DNA from: Anisus vortex
Lineage: Eukaryota; Mollusca; Gastropoda; Planorbidae
Reading direction: 5' to 3'
DNA length: 64,000 bases
NCBI GenBank assembly: GCA_949126835.1
Contig: OX421505.1
Span: forward strand, 3,281,587 to 3,345,586
Position numbers and translations under genes: made by a program. Of this stretch, positions 24,880 through 37,446 are shown in pieces (within the stretch, counting starts at the first letter, position 1; each line of letters starts with the position of its first letter). Below the pieces are notes generated by a model, which ran no database searches, was not told the origin of the DNA, and was given only the letters and a program-made list of their open reading frames with translations.

Positions 24880-25239
24880 GTAAAGAAAAGCCACATCCTT
24901 GTTGACCTTAATCTCAATCGAAGCATTTAATTTAGTAGTTTACTGTGAATAGAAAAATCGTGACTTCACCCAACGATAATAAAATCACTAAAAAAATAAG
25001 TTAAGCTTTGTTCATATATGACGTCGGTAAATGCAGAGTAAAACAGAACTTAGCTAGTAGACTCTATGACCTACACATGGGCGTCTCCGGACGTTCTTCT
25101 GGGACGAAGAGTGGGATAAGGTCTGTATAGCAAAAAAAAATCAGAGGGGCGGGTAATGTCTGTTTAATAATATAAAACACATTAAAAGACAATTCAAGTC
25201 CCTTAAAAAAAAAAGCAATGACTTTATGATTGTTTTCAC
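24880..25239. other. Intron 2, no recognisable feature
   Basis: AT-rich; nothing supported. Confidence 0.4.
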
Positions 25240-25309
25240 GCTGAATGAGTTAGAACTCCTACTTTGGCAGTGACTTGGCACACTAATATCAAAAGGTTGC
25301 CGACCCCTG
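25240..25309 (+). mobile_element. hAT-A right-end fragment
   Basis: Matches the last 70 bp of hAT-A copy 1: CACGCTGAATGAGTTAGAA through AAAAGGTTGCCGACCCCTG. Confidence 0.7.
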
Positions 25310-25474
25310 CCTTAGCGGCACCTAGCGTGCATCCTTCTGTTTATTTAATGTATAAATTATATATTTATAGCTTTTCTGAATTGTCTTGACCCTGACCCCG
25401 TAGCGCTGATGGGGTATAGAATACTCTCTTAATTGAGTTTCGTTAAACTAAAAGCCCCTGGAACACATGTTCTA

Positions 25475-25661
25475 CAGCAAGGTTCGGCCATTTACGGCAT
25501 GCAGAGTGATTTTCAATGGCACGCTGAACATTCCCAAATAAAACCGATTCATGTCTCTTTTACGAGAAAAGAGAAGGATGTCTTTTAAGCTGTTGGCACG
25601 CTTAATGAATTATAAATCCTACTTTGGTCACACTATTATCAAAAGTGTGTCGATACCCATG
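25475..25661 (+). mobile_element. Short hAT-A deletion derivative (MITE)
   Basis: Left part ATTTTCAATGGCACGCTGAA and right part GCTGTTGGCACGCTTAATGA ... ATCAAAAGTGTG match hAT-A ends; the middle is deleted. Both terminal repeats are decayed and no target duplication is evident. It ends 62 bp before Rim exon 3. Confidence 0.6.
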
Positions 25662-25723
25662 TCAAACTTGATAAAGTGAATTATATGTTTATTATTTGCT
25701 TTTATTGTTGTTTTTTTCTACAG

Positions 25724-26442
25724 TCTATATGGGCGTGCAATTTGTGTAAGCGGAAACAGGAGCTCATGGCCAAGACAGGGGCGTGGTACCACGGGGGCAT
25801 GGCCAGACCCGTGGCGCTGGACGTGGGGGACATCGCCTCGGGGAGCGACGCGGGCTCCGTCAAGGCCGACACCAGCCCGTCCAACGAGAAGAGGCCCAAG
25901 ATGATGGACAAGCAGGGCCACGACGGGAGCCAGGGCTCCGAGAAGGAGAACTTCGACCGCCAGCGGAGCATCACTAGGGCGGCGAGCCTGCAAGGGAAAG
26001 AGCTCAAAAGACAATTCTCGATGTCCGACGCCCTCAACCGCGGCCACGACTCGGGGAGCGCCCAGCAGCAGTCGTCGTCGGCGTCCGCCCTGGGGCCGCA
26101 GGCCGGTTCCGGGCCCGCCTCCGCAGATCAGGACAAATCCCGCGAGCAGGACAGGGGCCGGGGAAAGGAGCGGGGCTCGGCCAAGCACCGGTTTCACAGC
26201 GAGAGCAGGCTGACGGAGACGGACCGGCGCTTCGGCGCCTTGGACTCCTCCTCCTCCCAGCACCCTGCCGAGAGGGACCGCCACAAGGCCGACCACCACG
26301 GCGGCGGCCGGCACGAGGCCCAGAGGGACGCGGAGAGGGCGGCCCCCACCTCGAACAAAGCGGGGCACGTTGAGGATAAGAAAATAGCACAGCATGGGAG
26401 TAGCCGTACGGAGTCTGAGACAGATCTCAAAGACAGGCATAG
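25724..26442 (+). CDS. Rim: RIM exon 3: last zinc-finger cysteines, TGAWY motif, disordered linker
   Basis: After TTTTTTTCTACAG, phase 0, the exon opens with SIWACNLCKRKQELMAKTGA. The CNLC pair (25736-25747) completes the eight-cysteine finger. TGAWY (25775-25789) corresponds to the SGAWF/Y Rab-contact motif of RIM and rabphilin. The rest, about 210 residues, is hydrophilic and low-complexity: basic and acidic patches, serine runs, histidine-rich stretches, and KELKRQFSMSDAL, a possible basophilic kinase site by pattern only. It ends HR at CAT AG|GTAAGT, phase 2. GC content is very high against AT-rich flanks, which creates long antisense open frames that are not genes. Confidence 0.95.
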
Positions 26443-26894
26443 GTAAGTTTAGTACAATCATCATTATTACCCTAACCCTTACTACCATTATACCACTTAC
26501 AAAGTACATACTAAACTAAGAACCACAGATACAAATATACATTGACACACAAAGTATGATACATAAACTACCACAGTTCTCAAGGTGCAGCGATTTTAAA
26601 AGTATCATGTAAAATTAAAATTAAAATAACCTTCATTAACCAGTACCAGTCTTCTCTTAATGACATCAATCGCTAAGTACCGTCATTAAAAAGTACAATG
26701 AAATCATAAATACCAGGTTTACAAAATACAATGAAATCTTATGTACCATAATGTCCACAAAGTACAATAAATACTTAAGTACCAAGTCACATAGTAGCCT
26801 ATTATGATCATAAAGTAATAATATGATCTCTCTATATTATAATTACACTGTATTAAGAATACAATTCTCCATTCATACAAAGTACCGTGTTCAT
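26443..26894. other. Start of intron 3, no gene seen
   Basis: Many imperfect AAGTACAAT/GTACCA words but no clean tandem unit. Confidence 0.4.
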
Positions 26895-27152
26895 AAAGGC
26901 GCGTTCGACTGGCGCACCGAAGGTCCTGGAATCAAATCCTGATAAAGTCTAAAATTTGTTCCCGTAGTTTGGAGGGTGTCCCTGATTCTACATCAGCTCT
27001 GATGGGTACCTGATTTTATTTGGGGTAAAGTAAAGACGGCTGTGCATAGTGCTGGCCACACAACCCCCCTAGTATGCCTTGGCCTCAGAAATTTGGTGAA
27101 CGCTGCTTCACCGGATCAGTTTGGTCCGACTGGATACTTTACTTCTTTTTTT
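26895..27152 (+). mobile_element. tRNA-derived SINE, head 5'-truncated
   Basis: GGCGCGTTCGACTGGCGCAC, decayed B-box, then GATGGGTACCTGATTTTATT and the conserved 3' body. Confidence 0.8.
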
Positions 27153-27611
27153 TTTAACATGTGATTTTAGCGGGGTACCAGGTGTCGCACATATACCACA
27201 AATCAGTCCGAACGCTAATGACATTTTATGACGATCAAAAGTGCCATGACTAACAAGGTTCAAAAGTTCACAAGCCGGTCAAATGATTCAATCTCCACTC
27301 TTTTTTTTTCTTCTAACTCTCAAACCATTTCAACGCAGTGTGTCGCCAACAAACACGCAAGAACAAAAGGCCACGTGATCCAGCTAAAAATAGGCATTTT
27401 GCGTCTTATAAACTTTATCTGTGATTATGTGTTTCGCCTTTTGGTTTTTACACCTGAAAAACTAGAATTACGACCCCTGTGTGATTTAGAGGTGGATCAG
27501 TTTACATCAAACCAATGTGTTACTATAGCGATAAACACACAGTAAAACATTTTCATTCTTTTACATGTGTCTCGTAATTGATTGGAAAAAAACAACATCA
27601 CTGATCTATAG
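27153..27611. other. No recognisable feature
   Basis: The open frame 27228-27545 has no recognisable domain. Confidence 0.4.
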
Positions 27612-27715
27612 CAGCAGTCGGCAACCTACGGGACTCGTGCCAAACTTGGCATGTTAAGCGATTTTCAATGGCACGCGAACCCCCCCCCCCCCCCCAAACA
27701 CACACAGAAGGATGA
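27612..27715 (+). mobile_element. hAT-A left-end fragment ending in a C run
   Basis: CAGCAGTCGGCAACC, GTGCCAAACTTGGCATG and TTTTCAATGGCACGCGAAC match the hAT-A left end; it stops in a 17-C run. Confidence 0.65.
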
Positions 27716-27870
27716 CTTTAAGGTTCGAATCCTGGTGAAGGCTAGGATTTTCCACTGGACTCGAGGGTGTACCTGAGTCTACCCAAACTCTATTGGGTAC
27801 CTGACATTAGTTGGTCCATGAGGCCCGTGAAGCAGCGTTCACCAGTTTCTGTGGCCACGTCAATGTCTTT
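27716..27870 (+). mobile_element. SINE fragment with internal deletion
   Basis: B-box GGTTCGAATCCTGGTGAAGG, TGGGTACCTGACATTAGTTG, then part of the body in inverse orientation (GTGAAGCAGCGTTCACCAG), suggesting rearrangement. Confidence 0.6.
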
Positions 27871-28135
27871 AAAGAGTTAAATGATTTCCTTTCAAATCAT
27901 GTTTATCTTTTCTGAGATTATTCTTGGGTTCTTAAACAAATCATTCACATTAATTCAACTACCTTCTGTGCAACTGCCAGAAATTAAGATATTTAGCACA
28001 TACCTATATAAATTTGTTTGGGAATTGTATGTAAAATTTCAGGAAAAGTTTATGAAAAGTAATTTTTATATGATTATAGAATTTCAACCCGGTAATAAGC
28101 ACACACGTCCCCTGTTCTATTTTCTTGAATACAAA

Positions 28136-28320
28136 TCGTATCTTATCTAGGCCTACTACAGACGCTGCTCCTTCTATAAAGAAGATTATTGCGTCCTACG
28201 CTCATCCGTGGTCCGAGTCTAGTCTTGCATCTTTTTTCATGTTGTAAATAACGTTAAGTTACTGGTTTTTCTGGTTTGTTCAGGAAACCCATTCCATGCC
28301 CGAATGCCACTGTTCGTTTC
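28136..28320 (-). mobile_element. LINE-B 3' fragment
   Basis: CTCCTTCTATAAAGAAGAT, GCTCATCCGTGGTCCGAGTC and CCCATTCCATGCCCGAATGC. Its tail junction carries TAGGCCTA where sister copies have TATACA. Confidence 0.75.
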
Positions 28321-28639
28321 AATTGGATGCAACAGTATATTCACTTGACCAGTTGTAAAATATGAGCCCTGTATTATTATTTTACATAGTGTGACTCAAT
28401 ACATTTGTTTAAAGAAACGGTTTTTTAACGTTCAGTAATGTTGTTGAAAAAAGAACGATAAAACGTATTTATCTATAAAAAAGAAACGCAGTGGCGTTTG
28501 GTGTTCGTTCACCGTGCAGTGTTTATAAATATTCATCAAAGCTGGAATTCAGAACAACCAACCATGTTGTCAATAAATAACGAAGTGACGGGAGTGTAAC
28601 ATAACATGGGGGTTGGTACTCACTACATGCTTCTTTGTC

Positions 28640-28824
28640 ATTCTTTCACTCTCTCTCTCTCTCTCTCTCTTTATCTCTCTATCCGTCTCTCTCTCTTTGT
28701 ATTTCTCTCTCCCTGTCTCTCTCTCTCTGAATCTCTCTATCCGTCTCTCTCTCTCTCTCTCTTTGTATTTCTCTCTCCCTGTCTCTCTCTCTCTGAATCT
28801 CTCTCTGTCTCTCCCTCTTTGTAT

Positions 28825-28859
<35 letters not shown>

Positions 28860-28905
28860 AGTATCTCTCTCTCTCTTACTATTGCGCGCGCTCTATCTAT
28901 CTTTC
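28640..28905. repeat. CT-rich polypyrimidine tract
   Basis: CTCTCTCT with repeated TTTGTATTTCTCTCTCCCTG and CTGAATCTCTCTATCCGTC blocks. The open frames on both strands are artefacts. Confidence 0.9.
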
Positions 28906-31070
28906 TTTCTTTATATTTATCCATCTATGTATATATATATATTATATATATTTGCATCTATTTATCTATCAAGTTTTGTATCTATTCTATCCAGCTATCT
29001 ATTATTGCATCAAAAGTTTTGTATCTGTAACAAGAATCGTATATAATAAGAAAACACTGAACCGGAACGTTCAATGACAACTGAAACTGTGTTTGGAGAA
29101 ACAAGTTTAATATTGTAAGGCCTATACTTCAGAAAACATGTAGTAGATAAATCATAACAGCCACGTCTTCCATTACGGATACACCAACATCGCAAGACTC
29201 TCAGCTCTCTATCACATTCCGTGAAGCGCGCAGTTCCCTTGATGGCAGTTGATGGCTCATGCCTTGATATAATCTCTCGAAGATAGGGGGAGTAGAGTAT
29301 ATATTGGTACGTTTTTATTGCTCAGGGCATCTCACGGTCTTAAACCGGCCCTGCTTAATGAGTTGGGCGGGCGTGGTTCGAAGGTGACCCTGAGTTGACC
29401 CGTATTACCGTAACAGCTCTAATATTATTACACCGCGGCATATATTATCTCCCTTGCGAGTTATCCTTGATGTAGAATGCTGTAAATTTGTTACTGTGTT
29501 GTTCTTCCACAGGGACAAATGTCCCAGCCAATGCTATTCACCCACCCCCTCCCCCTCAACCCCCTTTTCTTTAAGAATCGATCCCCTCCTCCTTATGAAA
29601 AATTAACTACGACTCTTGTGTAACCACTTCAGTGGTGGCCCATTGTCTTAACGGGGAACTTCTCCCCCCCCCCCCCCCGCCCGTAGCCCCCATTGGCGTG
29701 CGAATAGGCGTGAGCGTTTGTCTTTTTTTTTTCTCGTTGTGTATATTTGATGCGGTTTTCCTTGCCAGCGTGTGTGTAGCGTATTTGTGAGTGTGTGCGG
29801 ATAGATAATGTCCACGTTATTATTCTATCCGTACGTGTGCTGTACGCGTGAGTGCGTATAGACGTTGAAATATGCATATTATTATGAGTGTTTGTGTGTC
29901 AAAAGTTGTTTTGTTCGTGCATTGTCGTAGAACTGGATGAGGCCGCACTATTTTATCAGCTTATTTTACGTATCATATTGTAAACGGATTGAAAAAAAAA
30001 GGAGGGGGTGGTTGCGCCAGTTTGCCAGGAAAGCAAACCCATGCTCAAATGAATCGTGACAATGAGATTTATTTTAGACATGCCGGAGACGGGTGTTCGA
30101 TTCTAAGCCAGGGATAGTCCAAAATTTTTTATCAATAAAAAGACATGCCTATATATATTTAATTACTTCCTCTAAGATGTTTTCAGTAAATAAATAATTA
30201 TATTTATAGTTGTTTTTTTTCCCCGAGCAACGACGGGCAATTCAGCTTGTAGTATATAAAAAAGGCTATATATTTAATATGCATATACATACATACATAG
30301 AATGATGAGTGACAGATAGGCTGCGCATTTGAAAGGCAAATAACTCAAGTCATTAGCGACCAGGCGATTAGCTGTAATTTGCAAGCAACACTAAAACAAC
30401 AGCTCCCTGTGTCAAAGCATCAATCACCGCCGCCATTTTTAAATGGCGTACAAACACGTATGTAAATACAACAAGCAAAATACTAAGCAATAATTTGTTT
30501 TAAAGAACAGTTGAGCCCACATTGCCCGCTAGTTGAGCCCACATTGCCCGCTAGTTGAGCCCACATTGCCCGCTCATACACTAGCTCGCACGCGCCTATA
30601 CACTCACTTAAGGCACGAGGAGAAAAAAAATATAGGGCGCCGTCACATTGCAAGCTGTCACAGCAGCAGGGGGGAGTTTTTAGTGGCGAGAATGATCGCT
30701 TGCCCTAGTTTTTTTATTCTTTTTTTTTTGCACCCTCGATGTTTGGCTCGCGTTGTGACGATAATAGATCGCCTAGTTTGTTGTTGATTATTATGGTCGC
30801 TCGTTAATGATAATTATTTTGAACCACCGCTAACAATAATTTAGCGCTATGTGTGTGGGGAGGGGGAAGAATGGACGTATGGGGAGGCGGGAGGATGTTG
30901 GGGAGAAACAGTCAAATAACATTGGAGTAGTCATTCCCGAACATTCTATGTTTTGAAGGTCTATTTCGCACTGTTCTTTTCTAACTGTTTTTATTTCACT
31001 TCTCATCTCTAGAATCTCTTTTGGCTGCTAATTCAAATCTCAATACTGGTTCAATCACTAGACTTAGAAA
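28906..31070. other. Long stretch without a supported gene
   Basis: Contains AT microsatellites (28930-28950), a C run (29665-29681), poly-A/T runs, and a 22-bp unit repeated three times at 30508-30575 (AGTTGAGCCCACATTGCCCG). No coding content recognised. Confidence 0.45.
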
Positions 31071-31078
31071 CTCTAGAA

Positions 31079-31421
31079 CAGCGGTCTCAAATATGCGGCC
31101 CGCGGGCCGCATTTGGCCCACCAAGTGGACTATTTGTGAAATTACGACGGCTACTACTGTTGTACTACACATCAAATTTTATTGTTAATTGTATATACGT
31201 AACATACTTAATAATAATTAATGATGTTAGTTGACTTTGGTATAATGCTTTGTGTTTAAATTGTAACTTGGCATATTACTATTGATAAGTAGTTAAATAA
31301 GTTAGATGTATGAAGTATTTTTGTTTACTATGGTCGGGTTGTTAGGGAGAGGGTGTGGCCCATGACATATCTCTTAAGTGATAAAATGCCACATGCCTTT
31401 ATCCGAGTTTGAGAACCCTTG
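31079..31421. mobile_element. hAT-type MITE C, 343 bp
   Basis: Ends CAGCGGTCTCAAAT and the inverse of GTTTGAGAACCCTTG. The subterminal palindrome ATGCGGCCCGCGGGCCGCAT is perfect. Target duplications are CTCTAGAA (31071-31078) and CTGAAGAA (31422-31429), 6/8. Confidence 0.75.
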
Positions 31422-31429
31422 CTGAAGAA

Positions 31430-31608
31430 CATGGGTCAGCAACCTTTAAATAATTGTGTGCTGTAGTAGCGTGCCAACAGCCTTAATGTTATGCCGCTAG
31501 AAGAGACTTGAATTTCTTTATTTTTTATTTTTGCGGTCTTTCGCATGTTATTTAAAAACACTCTGCATGCTAAGTTTGGCACGCGTGACCGTAGATTGTC
31601 GATCTCTG
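31430..31608 (-). mobile_element. Short hAT-A MITE inserted next to MITE C
   Basis: CATGGGTCAGCAACC at the left and GATTGTCGATCTCTG at the right, with GTGCCAACAGCC and AAGTTTGGCACGCG inside as in hAT-A (reverse). It starts directly after the right target duplication of MITE C and is followed by CCCTAGAA. Confidence 0.65.
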
Positions 31609-31694
31609 CCCTAGAACAATGATTGAGTTGTATTAAGGAATTCGATACATACGCATCTGGTCCATGTACACTGAACATATATCCACAGTTATAA

Positions 31695-31965
31695 TAGTAA
31701 AGTAAAAAGTAAAAGTATCTTGTCGGATCACATTGATCCATGGGGCCTTTGAAGCAGCGTTCACTATTTTCTGTGGCCACGGCACACTAGGGGGATTATG
31801 CGGACAGTACAGTGCCCAGCCGCCTTTACCTTACATCAATTAAAGTTTGGTACCGTTCAGAGTTCTATAGACCCAGGTACACACACCTCAGACTCAAGAA
31901 CAAATCCTAGCCTTGACCTTCGGTGCGCCACATCAAAAGCGCTGCCGCCTCGGCCACCGTACCCA
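31695..31965 (-). mobile_element. tRNA-derived SINE copy
   Basis: Reverse-oriented: CATTGATCCATGGGGCC, GCCCAGCCGCCTTTACC, head GCGCTGCCGCCTCGGCCACC at the right. Confidence 0.8.
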
Positions 31966-32524
31966 TACAGTTTATAATAGAATGATTTTCAAAGGTCGTC
32001 AGTATGCTGCCCGTGGGCCGCCCTGTTGCACACCCGTGCACGGGTGGAAAGAACAGGAAATAGCTAAGTAATAACAATCAACAGTGAAGCGAACTAAAAA
32101 TAAACATTATGTTACGACTCCATATTCCAACTATTACAATACCCAGATTGACACATGGGCTAAAGCATTGTTCTTATTCCAAAAGAAAAGAAACAAGAAA
32201 TATATACCTTAATTTGTATCTAGTTTTCTAAATATATTTTTGTAGCATATAGATCTAATACAAGGCAGTCTTTTCTCAAATAAACACAAAAAAAAGTCAT
32301 TTTTTTTTAGTGTAGTACTACATGCCCGATTTGTGGCATCAAAACATTGAATGCTATTGTAAGTGCTTTACCAATTCATGTCTCGTGTGTAGATCAGTCT
32401 TACGCACTTATTTAAAACCATTGTAAATAGATTTAGTACTACAGACCTGTCTCCACGAAGTCTTTAACCCGATCTGTAAAAAAATTTTTCTATGAGACTA
32501 TACCCTCCCCTCACCTTCGACCCT

Positions 32525-34620
32525 CAGGTTGGGTTGCCAGATACATGGGTACAAAGAGGAGGAGGACACGGAGAGACAAAAAGGAGGACAAAGGAGGACA
32601 CATGGGTACCAATAGTAGGACACATTGAGAGTTCAATTTAAATAGTGTTTTTTTTTCTCAATTGAATGCTGTTTTAACCAGCAATCAATACAATGTTACT
32701 ACAATGTTTGCCAATAGTTATCTATTAGTAAATTATCCAAGAAAAAGTCTTGTAAAAACAAAGTTAAAAATAAATTCAATTGACAAAAAAAAATGCAACA
32801 ATACTATATTATTGGGAAATAAAACCGTCAATTCTACAGTTAATACGTTATCACCTTTCTTAATTATACAACATATTTCTCTGACGAGCCAACTTTGTCC
32901 ACAAGATCCTTGTTAGCAAGCACAAATGTATAAAACTCTTTGGGCTGTATGTGAGATTTTTTCAAGTTATACTTTGTAAGAATGATGCCCTGAGTTAACT
33001 GAGAGTCTGTTTCTTTCCTTTGTCCATTGAGCGTTTGTCAATGAAAACACCCTTTTCACATTACCATTGTGTCCAGGGATACAGAACAAAAAAAGTTCAC
33101 ACATTATTAGTAACTCTGAAAAGCAACTTACATTTGGAAAACTTTGAAAAACCAAACTATTCTGCAATTATTAACTTAACAATGTATTAGCACAGGGGTC
33201 GGCAAACTTTTGCTAACTGTGTGCCAAACTTGGATTGCTAAATCATTCTGCGTGCCAACAGCCTAAAAGTCAACATGTTCTACTATACTTTTTAAAACAA
33301 TATTTTTATAGGACAATTGATTTAACTCCGTAGCAAGACCAAGGTCAAAAGCAAATGAAATTATTTAGATCTAGATCTATAGAGAAAATTGTTAAAGTGT
33401 TTTATATTTAATAAAAAAAAAATAACGTGTTTGTGATTATCTTCCTTTTTATTTGCATTTTTATCAAATACAATATTTTATTAGTCTACTTAACTTACAC
33501 AATTATGGTAATTATAGTCTAAAATCTTAACATTATTTTGGTACTCAAGATGACACTAATTCTAATTATATTGTGATCTCAGTTTACTGAGATGTCCTTA
33601 ATGTGTTTTTAAGCCACAGCCAGGCAGGTTAAATTATTATTAAACGAAAGAGATGCTTAGTAATCAAACAAACTGGGTAGTTAATGTAATGTTTGAAAAT
33701 ATACATAGAAATGCTTTAGTCATAAAATCTTTATACAATTTTCAAATATTTTTTAAAGTTTGTTCATTTCAAATGTATAACTTGTAAGCCGTTAATGTAT
33801 TTTTTAAAATAAGAAACACACTAAAATTATGATCGCAAATAAAATGCATTAATTATCTCCCTTTGATGAAATAAATCGTTTCTACATTTGATTCAATTTC
33901 GATGCCAAACAACATATGTTTTGGAATATAAAAAATATTACTGACTTATTTTTATTTCTGTGTAAGTTGAACCAGAAGTTGAAAGTAGAAGAGCGAATGC
34001 CTATCAGTTGAGAATAACAGATGACTTTCCAAAGCTAAGCAGCTTCCTTTCAGATTTTTTCCGCAAACGGGCACATTTGGATGCACATTTTGGAACAATT
34101 TTTGAAAGTCTTGCCTTTGGTTAAAAACTCCGCTTTGAAAACTTCGATGTACTTCTGAAAAAGCCTTAACTATCTATCGATATATATGCCTTTAAATAGG
34201 GATGTACATGAAGTTAAATGTTTTGAAATTGATTTCACGGCAAGATATATGTCCAGTTTCAATGCAAATCCTTTCAAGTGGCCAGTGTAAATGCAAGTTC
34301 AACTCACTGAAATGTGTCGCTATGTCATTCAGAAACATCGGCTTCAACAGTCAGTTTTCGTCATTCAGAACCAGAAACTGTTGGTGTTGGTTTTTTTCAT
34401 AAATAAAAAAACTATTAGAGGTCTCTCGCGTGCCATAGAAAATCTAATTCATTACACGTCCTGCTAAATACTCCAGGGTTATGCTTTACTCGATCTAGCC
34501 ACTTATTGACAGTAAATAAGAACATAAAAAATGTACTAAGGACTTAAAAAACCTTTGGCGTACAAAAGGCGGACATTTGAAGGGTTATTAGCTTTGACAG
34601 CCGGACGGAGGACAACCCTG
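32525..34620. mobile_element. Possible TIR element hosting a hAT-A copy
   Basis: Left end CAGGTTGGGTTGCCAGATAC and right end CGGAGGACAACCCTG are inverted-repeat-like, and both are flanked internally by GGAGGACA words. No matching target duplication, so the extent is tentative. Confidence 0.35.
33193..34450 (-). mobile_element. hAT-A copy 3, reverse orientation
   Basis: CAGGGGTCGGCAAACTTTTG at the left is the hAT-A right end. The hairpin ATCTCAGT-TT-ACTGAGAT is at 33576-33593, and GTCTCTCGCGTGCCAT near 34422 is the other end's subterminal region. That terminus is lost. Confidence 0.7.
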
Positions 34621-34654
34621 CCATTAGGCTGCGTGGAATTTTTAAGTCCTTCCG

Positions 34655-34850
34655 ATAGATAAATTCAATGATAGATAAATATATTAATAGATAGATAGAT
34701 TCATTGATAGATAGATGGATTCATTGATATATAGATGGAATTCATTAATAGATAGATGTAACTCATTGATAGATAGATGGAATTCATTGATAGATACATA
34801 GATTCCTTGATATTTAAAATTTAGTTAGAATTCATTGAGAGATAGATAGA
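34655..34850. repeat. Imperfect GATA/ATTCATT tandem repeat
   Basis: About eight copies of GATAGATAGATGGATTCATT-like units, strongly diverged. Confidence 0.8.
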
Positions 34851-36274
34851 AAAACCCAATAGGGAATGTCCTTCCTAGTAAAACCCCAAGACAGACTGTC
34901 CTAACTATTAAAATCTACGAGTGAATGTCCTCAACCGATCAATAAGTCACAAGCCTCGGGTAGGCCAACTCCCACACGCCATGTGTGTTGAGGCAACTTC
35001 CTGTCCGTGCCTCTCATCTCCACCCTCCCACTCCTCTCCCCCCTCCCCTCTCATCTCTCTTTTCTCGTTCTCTTATTGCCGCTGTAATTCCCTGACGTCA
35101 TTTTGCTATTTATAACCCCCCCCCCCGCTTCTTCGCTCACTTCCAGCCTACCCCTTCTGCCCCCATTTGCGGTCATCTAAGCTTGTTTCCTCCACCTCCG
35201 TGACTGGTCAACGCCGATGACGTCATCTAAGATGACCTGGCGCTGTTTATTCTGTACATTCGGCAAACTGAAAAGAGTCAGTTTTAGCGAATATTGGAAT
35301 AAACAGTACAGTTTGAAAGACTGGTTCTAATTATTCCAAAATCATAATGATCGCAAATAGCGCCTTTAATAGTTTTCTGAACAGAGAAAGTCATATATTA
35401 TATATCTTATATATTACAGACGCTCAATCTATAAAGAAGATTATCATGGGCATTATTTTAGATAGGGATACACCAATACTTGTATCGAGTTTAAAGAATT
35501 AATATTCAACATTTGTGCTCATAGAACTTCATTAATCCTTTGATAGAGTTTTGAGAATAAACATTCAACATCTGATTTCATAGACTTTCAACTCGGCTTT
35601 GATCAAATTATGGAGAACAAGGTTTTTGGAAAAAAACGTAACACAGTACAATCCACATAGAATATATGGACTTAATTTAGGTCTGACAAGCAAATTATAA
35701 GCTTATTTAGAGAAAAACAAGGAGAAACAATTTCTAAATGTATTAAAAATAAAATACTATACACATATTGTGTTTACTCCTTGAATTTGTTTAATTGTTT
35801 TTCTTTATTGATCCATACAAATAGAAATTTCACTTGATTACAGATGTTTTGTCTTTCAGCATATTTTATACAATTTAAAAGAAACTATTGTTACTCAAGC
35901 ACCAGAAACATACGTATAAAAGAAATAGCCATGCACACACACGATCACACAATTTATCATTCACAGAGAAATGTTTCATTTGTTGTTTTTTTTTTCTGGC
36001 ATCGTCTCCGCCCACGGGCCAATACTATACGGACTCCCATTGATGACGTATGTTCGATGACAAAAAAAGATGTTGTCTAGGTCAGGGCCCTCACAAACCT
36101 AAGTAGCGCCCCAGGGCAAACGTTTCAGCGACGCCCCCTTGCATACTTGAACGGCTTTGTTTAGTGCCTGCGCTTAGTCTTATTATTATGATTAAAGACA
36201 TTTTAAAATGCATTTTTTTATTAAGAATATTCTAGATGAGCCAATCTTTTATGAAACACTAATAGAACCCACGT
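34851..36274. other. No supported gene
   Basis: Holds a C run near 35118 and the second copy of the TTTATTGATCC/GTCTTTCAGCATA repeat tail (35795-35875). Confidence 0.45.
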
Positions 36275-36530
36275 AGTGCGATCGGAAATTCCGAAACTAA
36301 GTGTTTTAAGTTATCAATCTTTACAAAATTGAAAGCAAGTGGTCCCTCTTATTATAGTCCTTGGTCTAGCCCGGATCGGATTGTGGAAACAAAAATACGG
36401 AACCCGAGTGTGATAAGTCTCTGGAACCCGGTTCCTGCTCAGTTTGTAAGATCGACACTTGAAAACAAAACTTTTTTTTTCAACACAATAAAAGAAACCT
36501 GGTCTAATAGTGCTAGATTAATAATTATGA
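36275..36530 (+). pseudogene. LINE-C fragment, RT C-terminal segment
   Basis: Encodes RNPSVISLWNPVPAQFVRS, the pattern (R..SLWN.LP..V) found at the end of several non-LTR reverse transcriptases. The upstream block GCGATCGGAAATTCCGAAA recurs at 39314-39332. Confidence 0.6.
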
Positions 36531-37446
36531 ATTAAAATTGTTTAGCTTTAAAATTCAATTTTAAACTCTATCTGTCGATCCAAAAATTATTAGCATTAGC
36601 CACATAAAAAAAAATAGATCTTACTATGCAAAAAGAATATGGGCTAACGACAAACGGAAAAACAATGAAAAAATAAATTGCATTCTATTCTATATATAAT
36701 AAAGATTACCGAAGAAGAGAAATACAATCACCTCAAATTAAATTGGCTAAATATCTCTTATTTTTATTCCTTTTTTAAAACAAAAGAAAAACATAACACA
36801 CTAATTAAATCGAACTTATATCGGATTAAAATAGAAACCTAGAAACCTCCCATCTCTAAATCTACTTTTATGCCCGGCAAGCCTTGCCGTCTAAATATAG
36901 CAGCTAACTGCTTCTCATATTCAATCAATGGCTCGCCTTTCAGGACGAATTTATCCCAGTCAATTACAACTTACCTTCTTCTTCTTCATATTACTGTGGA
37001 GACCTCTATTATTAATGTTCAGTTTTTTTTTCTTTCTTTCTTTTGTTGAACCTTACCCTTAAAAATACTTTTTAAAAAAAGTATTTCCGATAAAGTTCAC
37101 TTTCATCGTGACTTTTCGTATGCTATGCTTTTCCTTTTTTTTTAAAATTCTGCCCTCGCTTCTTCGCTCGTGTGTTGATGTATTGATTGATTCGCGAGAT
37201 GACACGAGCGGAAGACGCGGGGAATAATAATAATTGGGGGGGGGGAAATCAATGAAGGTTGTTAGATGTCGAGGTCAGGTAGTTTCGATTTGGAACAAAA
37301 ATACAATACGCAACAAAAAGAAGACGAAAAATGCCATGCGGAAAATGGATTGGGGGAGGAGTGGGAGGGGGGGGGGGGTTAGATTGAATAAAGATAACAA
37401 CAAAACAAGCAGAAATAGCCGCTATTTCTTACACTGGGCGATTACA
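36531..37446. other. No supported gene
   Basis: A/T-rich with G runs at 37235 and 37368; open frames are short and unrecognised. Confidence 0.4.

Noticed and set aside
25718..26509. 263-residue antisense open frame over RIM exon 3
   Set aside because: Shadow of a GC-rich coding exon; low complexity and no homology recognised.
28679..28924. Arg/Glu-rich minus-strand coiled-coil protein
   Set aside because: Complement of the CT-rich microsatellite.
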